NCBI RefSeq assembly: GCF_900215335.1
Contig: NZ_OCMT01000003.1
Location: 62,001-126,000 of the forward strand
Length of the DNA: 64,000 nucleotides
DNA from: Pedobacter xixiisoli
Lineage (GTDB): Bacteria > Bacteroidota > Bacteroidia > Sphingobacteriales > Sphingobacteriaceae
Direction of reading: 5' to 3'
Shown here: one piece after another, positions 35,653 to 43,736 of the stretch
How the letters are laid out: every line of letters begins with the position of its first letter
How positions within the stretch are numbered: the stretch's first letter is position 1
The notes under the pieces: generated by a model
The model's database searches: none
The model's input: only the letters and a program-made list of their open reading frames with translations
Told to the model about the DNA's origin: nothing
Translations under genes and position numbers: made by a program

Positions 35653-37272
35653 TTAATTTGTTTTTGGTGTTCCGTCTTCGTTTTTATTTACTACCGGACG
35701 TTTCTCGCCGTTAGCTAATTCCCAAGCCGTGTAATAAACTAGCTGTGCTCTTTTGGCCAACATTGGGAAGTCGATTTTGCTCACTTCGTCTCCAGGTTGG
35801 TGGTAATCTTTGTGTACACCGTTGAAGTAAAAAATTACCGGAATGCCGTGTTTAGCAAAGTTATAGTGGTCAGAACGGTAGTAGAATTGGTTAGGGTCAG
35901 TACGGTTATTGTATTTCTCATCCATTACGATATTTACGTAATCTGTATTTGCTTTTTTGCCAATTCTATCTAAATCATCGCTAAGCATGTTAGAACCAAT
36001 AATGTAAACGAAATTATTATCGCCAGGACGGTTATCGTCACCACGGCCAATCATATCGATATTTAAGTTCGTGATGGTGTTAGCTAAAGGAAAGATAGGG
36101 TGGTCTGAATACCACTCAGAACCCCAAAGACCTTTTTCTTCACCTACTACAGTCATGAATAAGATGCTACGTTTAGGGCCTTTGCCTGCTTTTTTAGCTT
36201 TAGCAAAAGCTTCTGCCAACATTAAAACGCCAGTAGTTCCAGAACCATCATCATCAGCACCGTTGTTTACTTTGTCGGTAGCATTTGGGTCGTTCACTAA
36301 ACCAATGTGGTCATAGTGACCAGTAACTACTAATACTTCGTTTTTAAGTTTAGGGTCAGAACCTTCTAAGAAACCTAAAACGTTATCTGCTTTAATATCT
36401 TCTTCTATTAATTTAGCAGAAAAAGCAACAGGAGTTTTAATGGTAACGGTAGCTGGTTTTAAAGTTTCAGCAATTTTTTTCTTTACATCAGCTAGGTTAG
36501 TGCTAGCACCAGCTAAAATTTGATTAGCTACAGCAGTACCCACAGTAACTACAGGTAAAGCGTTTGCATTTTTCGTAGCATCTTCTCTCTTTAAGCCAGC
36601 AGCACCTTCAGTTAAAAATGCTTTTGCAGCGTCAGAAAGGTTATCTACTCTTTCGTTAATGACTAAAACACCCGCAGCTTTATTGTCTGTTAGGTATTTA
36701 ATTTTTGCTTGCTGACTGCCCACGCTGCTTTGTGCTCTTCTACCTTGCGTTGGGGCAGGTGCTTTTGCGGTTGGGTCGCCAGTGGCGAAAATCAAAACTA
36801 CTTTACCTGCTACGTTAATGCCAGCATAGTCGTTAAAATCATCTTTGTTTAAGCCATAGCCTGCAAAAATAACTTCATTCGCTTTTACGTTAAAGCCTGC
36901 CGCTGGAGTAGTTTGCGCAGTTACATAATAATCTTTTAAGTTTTCTTTAGTTTGAGAACCAATGGTGAGCGAAATGCCTGATAATTTCTTTGCAGAAATA
37001 CCCACTGGTTGCATATAAGGGTCTTTGTTACCTTTTACAGGGCCAACTAAACCAAAGCTTTGAAATTGCTTTTTGATGTACTCCGCTGCCATCCAAGCAC
37101 CTTTTTTGCCAGTTTCACGACCTTCGTATTCATCAGAAGCCAATATAGATAAATGCTCGTAAGCCCTTTCTTTATTAACTGGAGCACTAAATTTGATGGC
37201 GTTTTTATCTTGCGCCATCGCACCAAAACTTAGCGCTAAAGCTAGTGAGGTGTATACAAACTTTTTATTCAT
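35653..37272 (-). CDS. M28 family zinc metallopeptidase with PA domain
   Basis: The 539-residue exported aminopeptidase has a signal peptide (FVYTSLALALSFGAMAQ) and a protease-associated (PA) insert at about 130-240. The M28 core shows all five metal and catalytic positions: His in VVTGHYDHIG, Asp in NNGADDDGSGT, the Glu pair in VVGEEKGLWGSE, Asp in NIDMIGRGD, and His in YRSDHYNFAKHG. It releases N-terminal amino acids from peptides outside the cytoplasm. Its transcript ends at the hairpin downstream. Confidence 0.96.
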   Translation of the reverse strand: MNKKFVYTSLALALSFGAMAQDKNAIKFSAPVNKERAYEHLSILASDEYEGRETGKKGAWMAAEYIKKQFQSFGLVGPVKGNKDPYMQPVGISAKKLSGISLTIGSQTKENLKDYYVTAQTTPAAGFNVKANEVIFAGYGLNKDDFNDYAGINVAGKVVLIFATGDPTAKAPAPTQGRRAQSSVGSQQAKIKYLTDNKAAGVLVINERVDNLSDAAKAFLTEGAAGLKREDATKNANALPVVTVGTAVANQILAGASTNLADVKKKIAETLKPATVTIKTPVAFSAKLIEEDIKADNVLGFLEGSDPKLKNEVLVVTGHYDHIGLVNDPNATDKVNNGADDDGSGTTGVLMLAEAFAKAKKAGKGPKRSILFMTVVGEEKGLWGSEWYSDHPIFPLANTITNLNIDMIGRGDDNRPGDNNFVYIIGSNMLSDDLDRIGKKANTDYVNIVMDEKYNNRTDPNQFYYRSDHYNFAKHGIPVIFYFNGVHKDYHQPGDEVSKIDFPMLAKRAQLVYYTAWELANGEKRPVVNKNEDGTPKTN

Positions 37273-37339
37273 TTTTATAAGTTAGTTAGGTATAAACAGT
37301 AAGGTTGGTTGAAATCTAAAATCGTAATTGTAGATTCGG

Positions 37340-37777
37340 TTAACACGATATTTTATTCACTCTGTTGGCATGTCTGCCACCTTCAAAAGGAGTTTCTAAA
37401 AATGCGGTAACCATTTCTTTTGCCAGCTCTGGAGATACAAAACGTGCCGGAATGCAAATTACATTGGCGTTGTTATGTTGTCTCGATAATTTGGCGATAT
37501 CTGTTAGCCATGTTACGGCAGCTCTAATGCCTTGGTGTTTGTTGGCAGTAATGGCTACACCTTGGGCACTTCCACAAACTAAAACGCCAAAATCAGCTTC
37601 GCCTTTTTCTACAGCGCTAGCCACAGGATGTGCAAAATCTGGATAATCAACCGAATCAAGTGAGTGGGTGCCAAAATCGGTTACCTCGTGATCACTTAAA
37701 AAGTCTTTTATAAGCTCTTTGTATTCAAAACCTGCGTGGTCTGCCCCAATGGCTATTTTTAATTTACTTGCTGACAT
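37340..37777 (-). CDS. rpiB: Ribose 5-phosphate isomerase B
   Basis: RpiB interconverts ribose 5-phosphate and ribulose 5-phosphate in the pentose phosphate pathway. The 145-residue protein shows the LacAB/RpiB features: IAIGADHAGFEYKE at the N-terminus, DYPDFAHPVASAV, the catalytic cysteine in GVLVCGSAQGVAI, and the C-terminal GGRHANRVNKI. The ATG at 37777 is preferred to the TTG two codons upstream. It is followed by the M28 peptidase gene and preceded by tatC on the same strand. Confidence 0.96.
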   Translation of the reverse strand: MSASKLKIAIGADHAGFEYKELIKDFLSDHEVTDFGTHSLDSVDYPDFAHPVASAVEKGEADFGVLVCGSAQGVAITANKHQGIRAAVTWLTDIAKLSRQHNNANVICIPARFVSPELAKEMVTAFLETPFEGGRHANRVNKISC

Positions 37778-37887
37778 ATTCAAATTTATATAGAATTATA
37801 GAAATGGTTTAGTAAATATTTTGTTGTGTTTATGTTATAGGATATCTTTAACCTATTACTTACAACGTAAAACTTATTACTTAGAAC

Positions 37888-38769
37888 CTATTTCCCGTAA
37901 AAAGCTAGCTCTGCTTTCTGTCTTTTCTTTTCGATACGAGCAGAAATAATGATACTCAATTCGTAAAGTAGGAATAGTGGGAAAGCCACAATTAACATAG
38001 TATAAGGATCTGCGGTTGGTGTTACTACGGCAGCTACAATTAAAATTAACACAGCGGCATATCTTCTGGTAGAACGCATAAACTTTGGCGTCATAATACC
38101 CAGTTTAGATAAAATGTAGATAATTACCGGAAGCTGGAAAATGATGCCTGAACCTAAAGCAAGGGTTAAAACGGTAGATAAATAAGATGAAATGGTGAAC
38201 GTATTTTCAATACTTGGGTCTACCGTATAATTAATTAGGAAATTGATAGATAATGGGCAAATGATATAGTATCCAAACAATAAACCTAAAGCAAATAATA
38301 GAGAAGCGAAAGCTACAAATCCACTGGCCGATTTTCTTTCGGTATCTAATAAAGCTGGTTTAATGAACAGCCAAATTTCAAATAACAGATAAGGAATTCC
38401 TAAAATGATACCTGCCATTACGCATGAGTTCATCTGTAAGGTAAACTGTCCCGACATTTCGGTGTTGATGATTTTAGCTTTAATATCGGTTATGCAAAAC
38501 TCATTGCCAATAGAAGGGAAAGCCTCTACCAATTTACACATCATGCGATAGGTCCAAAAATCAGCGTTCTTTGGCGCCATGATCACATCATGCCAAATAA
38601 AATCGGTGAAATAAAAGGCGACCATCACCAATAGCGTAATTACCGCTAAAGCTCTTAGCAAGTGCTTACGGAGGATGTCTAAGTGATCAAAAAAAGACAT
38701 TTCTGCCTCTAAACTCTTCCCTTTGTTTTTTATCGAATCGATTAAATCTTTGGCTTTATTGTTACTCAT
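37888..38769 (-). CDS. tatC: Sec-independent protein translocase subunit TatC
   Basis: TatC is the six-span receptor of the twin-arginine pathway that exports folded proteins. The 293-residue protein has the signature MSFFDHLDILRKHLLRALAVI at the N-terminus, with the conserved LRKHLLRA segment. It also has the FEIWLFIKPALLDTERKSA loop and the later spans FGYYIICPLSINFLINY and LVIVAAVVTPTADPYTMLIVAFPLFLLYELSI. An extra N-terminal stretch of about 20 charged residues precedes the first helix, as in other Bacteroidota. No tatA/B gene is adjacent. Confidence 0.96.
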   Translation of the reverse strand: MSNNKAKDLIDSIKNKGKSLEAEMSFFDHLDILRKHLLRALAVITLLVMVAFYFTDFIWHDVIMAPKNADFWTYRMMCKLVEAFPSIGNEFCITDIKAKIINTEMSGQFTLQMNSCVMAGIILGIPYLLFEIWLFIKPALLDTERKSASGFVAFASLLFALGLLFGYYIICPLSINFLINYTVDPSIENTFTISSYLSTVLTLALGSGIIFQLPVIIYILSKLGIMTPKFMRSTRRYAAVLILIVAAVVTPTADPYTMLIVAFPLFLLYELSIIISARIEKKRQKAELAFYGK

Positions 38770-38916
38770 TTCAGCTATTTGAAAACAAAAATACCATTCT
38801 ATTTGATTAGAACGGTATCTCTAAGGTAGAATTTATCTAGTGCAATATAAAAATTAACTTTTAGAGGACTTTCTGGTCGGGACAGATCATTGCGAATCAG
38901 CTTTGTGCTAAAATAA

Positions 38917-38947
38917 AAAACCACTCTACTTATTGTAAAGTGGTTTT
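38917..38947 (-). terminator. Terminator downstream of tRNA-Glu
   Basis: AAAACCACT (38917-38925) pairs with AGTGGTTTT (38939-38947). On the minus strand it begins three bases after the mature tRNA 3' end. Confidence 0.75.
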
Positions 38948-38949
38948 CG

Positions 38950-39021
38950 TAGCCCGTAGGGGAATCGAACCCCTGTTTCCAGAATGAAAATCTGGCGTCC
39001 TCACCCCTAGACGAACGGGCC
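38950..39021 (-). tRNA. tRNA-Glu (anticodon TTC)
   Basis: On the minus strand the 72-nt sequence folds into a full cloverleaf. The acceptor is GGCCCGT with ACGGGCT (first pair G-U). The anticodon arm is CCAGA-TTTTCAT-TCTGG with TTC, and the T-arm is GGGG-TTCGATT-CCCC. The CCA end is not encoded. A hairpin terminator follows directly. Confidence 0.97.
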
Positions 39022-39295
39022 ATTCTTTTGGTCGTTTGACCGAATGGTCTGCAAAGGTATAAGTTTATAATTATTTTGTCAATAGTAATTTTAAATAATT
39101 GAGCGATTTTAGTGGCAGTTGATTTGTTTAGAAGCCAGCAAAAAGAACGATAGCGGCTGCCTTCTTTCGGGGCATGTTCGATTTAGGCTCGCTAGGCCTG
39201 TATTTTTCAACTAATGTGTTGTTTGCCAATAGAGAATAAGTAGCCCAAGGTTTAGGCCTTGGGCTTTAGGATGTTTTTTAAGCTGCTTAATTCAG

Positions 39296-41284
39296 TTAAT
39301 TAAGCGTAAAACTCTCCCAGCCACTAATGGTGGTTCGGTTACATTTCATTACCGATTGTCCATTTTCTGAAGAAATATACCTTCCATTATTTCCCCTTAA
39401 GGAAATGGTTCCATTTGCGTTAACTATCCAATCGAACTTCTCCCAATCACTAATACTGGTTCGGTTACAGGTAATGCCAGAAGTAGCGCCGTTTTCAGAA
39501 GACACATATTTGTTCATACTCATTAGTGCAACTTTTCCACCGCCAGCATCAACTATAGTAAAAGTTTCCCAAGTTGATGCAGAAGTTCGGTTGCACATCA
39601 TTGGTGTTAGGCCATTTTCTCCAGACGCAAACTGATTGTTGAAGCCTTTGAGCTTAACACTTTGCCCAATTGGAGCCTGCACTTGCAGGTTGCCAAGTTT
39701 TAGCCAGCCATTGCTAACGTTGCCAGTTACGGCTAGATGTATACCTGGTTTGTTCGCATCTGTTTTGTCGATAATGGCGACGGCCCAAGTATACGTACCG
39801 AGTGGTAAATCTATCGCAGTAGTAGTTAAGCCATATGTTGTGGGCGTATTTTTAATCCATTTGGAAGGATCGCTATTCTCATCTATAAAAAGTTTCTTTA
39901 CAGCTCCCGAAGCATCTAGTAAGGCGAAGGCTACCTTGTATTTGTAATTCCATTGCGGAATATTGTTAGGTAGGTAACCCCAGCCCATGTTTTTCCAGCG
40001 ATGGCTAAGTGTAGCTGTTGAGCCGGTGGCGATGGTGTTAGGTAAAGAAACCTGATCGGGATATAAACGATAACCTCCTTCTGCATGAAAACGTTGCACT
40101 AAATTAAAGCTATTTTGGAACCAAGATATGGTTTCTCCAACACGTAAATCCATCATATTTACTGCGGCCAATTCCGAAGCATTAAATTCACCTAGCCTTA
40201 CATCTTCTGGGTATCCCTCTCTATAGGCATTGCTGGGATCAATCCAGTAGCGGTGTGTACCAGTCGTAATCCATCCACCTTCCATCAGGATAGGTCGTTT
40301 ATGTTTCCATGCTGCAGCAAAGTTCTTTTCCCAACTTTGGTAATAGCCAGTCATGCCAAAAGCATCATGACGCAGACTGTAGCCTTTATTGATGGCGCTT
40401 TCTAGCAAAGCAACACTGTTAGCGTTTGCAGCGCCCCAACTTGCTGGGTGTCCGATTAAACGGTGATAGTTGATGACCAAAGGTACTTTAGTGAATTTCT
40501 GGGTGTATAAATCGGTAATCCAGTTTAATACCTGTAATTTAAGCGTCTCGGTATTGCTGCCAGTCGAAGTAGTCGGATTTTCATAGATGGTATTATGCGC
40601 TTCGCCCCATTTACCTAATCCATAAGCATCAATAAAGGATGTTTTCTTAGGGTCGTTGAAATCTTTGGCCAATTCTGTAATAAATTTGGCGTAGTACTGC
40701 TTAAAAATAGGGTCTTGCGGATAAGGTGTTCTGCGGTCGGGGAAAGATGCGTTTTCAAGATAGTAAGTAGCGCCAGCATCGAATACAAATTGTGGTGTGT
40801 TTAGGCGTTGATCGCGTCCATCTACTACGATACGAAAAGCGATGGGCATGCCTCGTTCTTCCGCTCCCCTAATCAATTTGCCTAGTGCGGAGTTTGGGTC
40901 TCGCCAAGCATAAACTCCATCGCTTGGATTGAGTTTGGCCCAGCTGGTACGTACGTAGCAAGCCGAAGCATGGTCTAGTGCTTTAACTTGACCTACGCCA
41001 GGTACGTTATACATTTTGTCCCACCAAACGGGATCATCAGCACCAGCATATAATACCCATCCATTTAGTGGGTTACGTAATACTGCGGTACTGTTATAGG
41101 TAGGGCTAATGGTTACATTGTTTGCAGCATTAGGGGTGATGTTCGCATTGGCAATTGAATTGTTGTCAATTTCATGCACTAATGGAAGAGTCTCTTCATT
41201 CACTTTGGAGCAAGAAAAGAAATAAAGACAAAAGATTGCAATCAAAGCGATTTTACCCGCTTTCATACAGTTTAGTTTTCTCAT
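39296..41284 (-). CDS. DUF4832 domain lipoprotein with C-terminal fascin-like repeats
   Basis: From the ATG at 41284 the protein has 662 residues and a lipoprotein signal (KIALIAIFCLYFFSCSKVN). The DUF4832/DUF4874-type barrel, probably glycoside-hydrolase related, covers about 60-530 (VLRNPLNGWVLYAGADDP, GLGKWGEAH, RPILMEGGW). The C-terminal 125 residues hold three repeats of a SENG...CNRT...S.WE.F motif spaced about 45 residues, a beta-trefoil/fascin-like carbohydrate-binding module. The longer frame starting at 41377 adds an unlikely hydrophobic leader. The substrate is unknown. A palindrome at 39242-39265 follows the stop. Confidence 0.88.
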   Translation of the reverse strand: MRKLNCMKAGKIALIAIFCLYFFSCSKVNEETLPLVHEIDNNSIANANITPNAANNVTISPTYNSTAVLRNPLNGWVLYAGADDPVWWDKMYNVPGVGQVKALDHASACYVRTSWAKLNPSDGVYAWRDPNSALGKLIRGAEERGMPIAFRIVVDGRDQRLNTPQFVFDAGATYYLENASFPDRRTPYPQDPIFKQYYAKFITELAKDFNDPKKTSFIDAYGLGKWGEAHNTIYENPTTSTGSNTETLKLQVLNWITDLYTQKFTKVPLVINYHRLIGHPASWGAANANSVALLESAINKGYSLRHDAFGMTGYYQSWEKNFAAAWKHKRPILMEGGWITTGTHRYWIDPSNAYREGYPEDVRLGEFNASELAAVNMMDLRVGETISWFQNSFNLVQRFHAEGGYRLYPDQVSLPNTIATGSTATLSHRWKNMGWGYLPNNIPQWNYKYKVAFALLDASGAVKKLFIDENSDPSKWIKNTPTTYGLTTTAIDLPLGTYTWAVAIIDKTDANKPGIHLAVTGNVSNGWLKLGNLQVQAPIGQSVKLKGFNNQFASGENGLTPMMCNRTSASTWETFTIVDAGGGKVALMSMNKYVSSENGATSGITCNRTSISDWEKFDWIVNANGTISLRGNNGRYISSENGQSVMKCNRTTISGWESFTLN

Positions 41285-41606
41285 GATTTGGTTAAATATT
41301 TGGTTAAAAATTCTAATGAATTCGTTTGAATATTGCCAAAAAAGAAATATGCGGATCGAGCTAAAAATCCATATCAACTTTGTTTAAATTGAAATGGCCG
41401 GTTAATATTTGGTTTACAGGTTGGTCTCCTTTGGTTAAGATAAAGCTACGTACAAAGGGAGGTGGGGAGGGTTCGCTCTCGTTCAGAAATGGTTCAATTT
41501 TGTACAGGAAATAGCAGAGGGATTTCTTTGTTTCTCTGTAGTGGAAATTTGGATTAGGCTATCGTATGAGATAGTTGGATGTTAGATTGGAATGGGTTTA
41601 AAACAA
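41285..41606. other. Intergenic region without recognised features
   Basis: About 320 bp between the DUF4832 gene start and the tRNA remnant. I see no coding frame with a credible start and no strong palindrome. It should hold the promoter of the DUF4832 gene. Confidence 0.4.
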
Positions 41607-41634
41607 AAAAGCTACCTCGTTTGAAGTAGCTTTT
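41607..41634 (-). terminator. Terminator of the disrupted tRNA gene
   Basis: AAAAGCTAC (41607-41615) pairs with GTAGCTTTT (41626-41634), directly after the tRNA 3' fragment on the minus strand, exactly as for the intact tRNA-Glu. Confidence 0.75.
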
Positions 41635-41636
41635 CG

Positions 41637-41658
41637 TAGCCCGTAGGGGGATCGAACC
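41637..41658 (-). other. tRNA-Glu-like 3' fragment, probable attachment site of an integrated element
   Basis: The minus strand reads GGTTCGATCCCCCTACGGGCTA, the T-loop and acceptor 3' half of a tRNA. It matches the tRNA-Glu at 38,950 except for one base (15 of the first 15 bases from CGTAGCCCGTAGGGG, then g for a). Homology to a tRNA stops inside the T-stem, and no anticodon arm follows. A retained 3' end plus terminator without its 5' half is the usual scar of integration into a tRNA gene. The intact copy should lie at the other end of the element. Confidence 0.75.
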
Positions 41659-41864
41659 TAGTGGGTAAACATCTTTTTATCAGTATCTTATGAGCGGTGG
41701 TTTTTGGGACTCAACGAGTTCTCCACTGCTGTTATGTACGTTTTAACCGTAATTGCTTATTGATACAAATATAGCAGAAAGGATGTGATTTACAAATCTT
41801 AATTGAAATAATAACTAATGTAAAATTAGTCTAAACAATGTAAAAATCTATGTGTTTTAATTTA

Positions 41865-41910
41865 AAAATTCCCAATCATTGGGAATTTTAATATGAAGCT
41901 ATTATCTTTG
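41865..41910 (+). promoter_or_regulatory. Promoter with overlapping perfect palindromic operator
   Basis: AAAATTCCCAA (41865-41875) and TTGGGAATTTT (41879-41889) form a perfect 11-bp inverted repeat around TCA. The right arm contains the TTG of a -33 box, 21 bp before a perfect -7 box TATCTTTG (41903-41910). A repressor bound here would block RNA polymerase. The likely binder is the antitoxin encoded downstream. Confidence 0.75.
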
Positions 41911-41931
41911 TTTATAACAATGGATATGTAG

Positions 41932-42312
41932 ATGATTACACTTAGCAATACATTAAATAACAAAGGAATTATCCAAGAGTTTCTTGATGAAACCAAAAAG
42001 AGAATTAATGACGGTGTGGAAATAACCTTTTCTAGAAAAGCAAACGACGAATTATCTGAGTTAGCTATAGATCATAACATTAGTGCAGACGATATCGAGC
42101 AAGCCATGTTAAATTTAACTATAGATAATTACTACAGGGGTGTTGATCCATCTACTAATGCAGATTTTAGTGTATGTGCTTTTTCTACAGTTGTAGGGGA
42201 CGATAATTTGGAGATATATTTAAAGTATGGCCTTCACGTTACAGGCGTGCAAATCTATGTTTTTTCAAACCATATTCCCGAATTCCCAATGGCAAAACCT
42301 TTTAATAACTAA
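41932..42312 (+). CDS. MqsR-like toxin (putative mRNA interferase)
   Basis: The 126-residue protein resembles MqsR-family toxins, which cleave mRNA on a RelE-like fold. Visible family-like features are SRKANDELSELAIDHNISADD, then IEQAMLNLTIDNYYRG, followed by the strands CAFSTVVGDDNLEIYLKYG and VQIYVFSNH. It precedes a helix-turn-helix protein gene by 4 bp, the usual toxin-first order of mqsRA. An operator-promoter lies directly upstream. Assignment is by motif pattern and context; catalytic residues cannot be confirmed by eye. Confidence 0.7.
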   Translation: MITLSNTLNNKGIIQEFLDETKKRINDGVEITFSRKANDELSELAIDHNISADDIEQAMLNLTIDNYYRGVDPSTNADFSVCAFSTVVGDDNLEIYLKYGLHVTGVQIYVFSNHIPEFPMAKPFNN

Positions 42313-42316
42313 TATT

Positions 42317-42811
42317 ATGGAAACTAAGAAAGTATTGAATAGAAACAATGAACCTTCTGATGAGTTACATGAATTTGTTTATAAAACTCATAAAGGTTTA
42401 AAACTCCAATATGAGGAGGTATATTATTTAGATTATGATGTTGACGAGAATACTGGCATAATTGACCAAACTAAATCAGTCAAACATTATACTAAGAATC
42501 AAATGGAGAGAAATATAAAAGCACTAAAAAATGCTTATTTCATTGCTAAGGGAGCAGCTGCACCCAGTGAAATCATTAAGTTTAGAAATCGTTACGATAT
42601 TCCTGCCTCTACATTTAGCATCGTTTTAGGATTTAGTAAAAATACTATTTCCAATATTGAAAACGATGGTATTACTTCATTGCCAACAGGCAGGTTAATT
42701 AAAATGTGTCTTGACAACAAAGAAATAGTTATAAACTATCTCAAAATGTGTGATGAAATAGATAAGGTAAAAAAGACTGAAATTTCTAGAAGGCTTGAAA
42801 GCTGCTACTGA
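42317..42811 (+). CDS. MqsA-like antitoxin with C-terminal helix-turn-helix
   Basis: From the ATG at 42317 the protein has 164 residues. The C-terminal part (IIKFRNRYDIPASTFSIVLGFSKNTISNIENDGI) is an XRE-type helix-turn-helix like that of MqsA/YgiT antitoxins. The N-terminal part lacks the cysteine zinc site of E. coli MqsA, which is common in divergent members. A longer in-frame start at 42227 would overlap the toxin gene extensively and is unlikely. It should neutralise the upstream toxin and repress the promoter at 41,865-41,910. A terminator follows. Confidence 0.72.
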   Translation: METKKVLNRNNEPSDELHEFVYKTHKGLKLQYEEVYYLDYDVDENTGIIDQTKSVKHYTKNQMERNIKALKNAYFIAKGAAAPSEIIKFRNRYDIPASTFSIVLGFSKNTISNIENDGITSLPTGRLIKMCLDNKEIVINYLKMCDEIDKVKKTEISRRLESCY

Positions 42812-42830
42812 GAACACTTATTACATTGAT

Positions 42831-42856
42831 AAATGCCCTTATAAGTAAGGGCATTT
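42831..42856 (+). terminator. Terminator of the toxin-antitoxin operon
   Basis: AAATGCCCTTA (42831-42841) pairs with TAAGGGCATTT (42846-42856), followed by TTATTTG. It lies 20 bp after the antitoxin stop. Confidence 0.85.
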
Positions 42857-43036
42857 TTATTTGAATGACCACATTTTAAGTCCTTACAGATTCAATATAT
42901 TTCAAGTGAAATACAACTAATTGTTGAAAATTATTTACAACTTTTGTGTAAAAATTATTTATGTTTGTTTTGTCGTAATATAGAAGCATTCATGGCAAGG
43001 CTGTAGGTGCTAGTTATTTTAATAAAAGAATAAACT

Positions 43037-43672
43037 ATGAAAAGTAATTTACAAGAGCAACCACAAGAACCAAGGAGAGGGAGTTTTTTATCTGGTCTAT
43101 CTCCGCAGCAAGATTTTGAAAGTGCCATGGCTTCTGAATTGCCAGTATTTCTTCAGATCCAAGAGAGAGCCTTGGAGATGATGCGAGATGAGTTGAGTGA
43201 AAAACACCCAAGTTTTCAAAACAGGAATTCTAAAGCAAACAGGATGAATGAAAACATCAAAGGGTTGTTGTTTGAGCATTATCCAGATCAAATGAAAGAG
43301 ACGTTTTCTAAGAGATTTTATTTTGAGAAAGTTGGCGAATATATTATCTTATTCAAAAAACTTAGCGAGGCATTTATGCCAATGAATATATCGACGAAAA
43401 GCGTAAAGAAGATCTTATCTCAACTTTCTTTAGATTTTCCAGAAGTCCCAATTGTTTTTGTAGGTTACATTCCAAACCTTTCATGGGAAGAACTTAAACG
43501 CGTTTGCGCTGTATATATATCTAGTGGAAAGGTAATTTGGGTTTCAGATCTACGTAGGTTTGATGACGGAACCATTGCTCTTGACATGTTTGGAAACAGT
43601 CCTGACGACGACGCTCCAATCCTTGTTCGCCCTAAAAATAAGGCAAACAGGCAGGAAAATAATATAAAATAA
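43037..43672 (+). CDS. Hypothetical protein paired with XRE-ImmA gene
   Basis: I do not recognise this 211-residue protein. It is soluble, with a polar N-terminus (residues 1-60), a helical middle (IKGLLFEHYPDQMKETFSKRF) and an alpha/beta-like C-terminal half (VPIVFVGYIPNLSWEELKRVCAVYISSGKVIWVSDLRRFDDG). The last 20 residues are basic. It precedes an XRE-ImmA/IrrE gene by 64 bp on the same strand. That arrangement is frequent for a partner whose stability or activity the ImmA peptidase controls, so it may form a toxin-antitoxin or stress-response pair. Confidence 0.7.
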   Translation: MKSNLQEQPQEPRRGSFLSGLSPQQDFESAMASELPVFLQIQERALEMMRDELSEKHPSFQNRNSKANRMNENIKGLLFEHYPDQMKETFSKRFYFEKVGEYIILFKKLSEAFMPMNISTKSVKKILSQLSLDFPEVPIVFVGYIPNLSWEELKRVCAVYISSGKVIWVSDLRRFDDGTIALDMFGNSPDDDAPILVRPKNKANRQENNIK

Positions 43673-43736
43673 GAAACGTTAATTTATTATTGGGGGTGCT
43701 TAACCGTACCCTTCATACTATGACAGATAAAATATA

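Noticed and set aside
41637..41760. A second complete tRNA-Glu
   Set aside because: Only the acceptor 3' strand and T-loop are present; no anticodon arm or D-arm can be drawn to the right.
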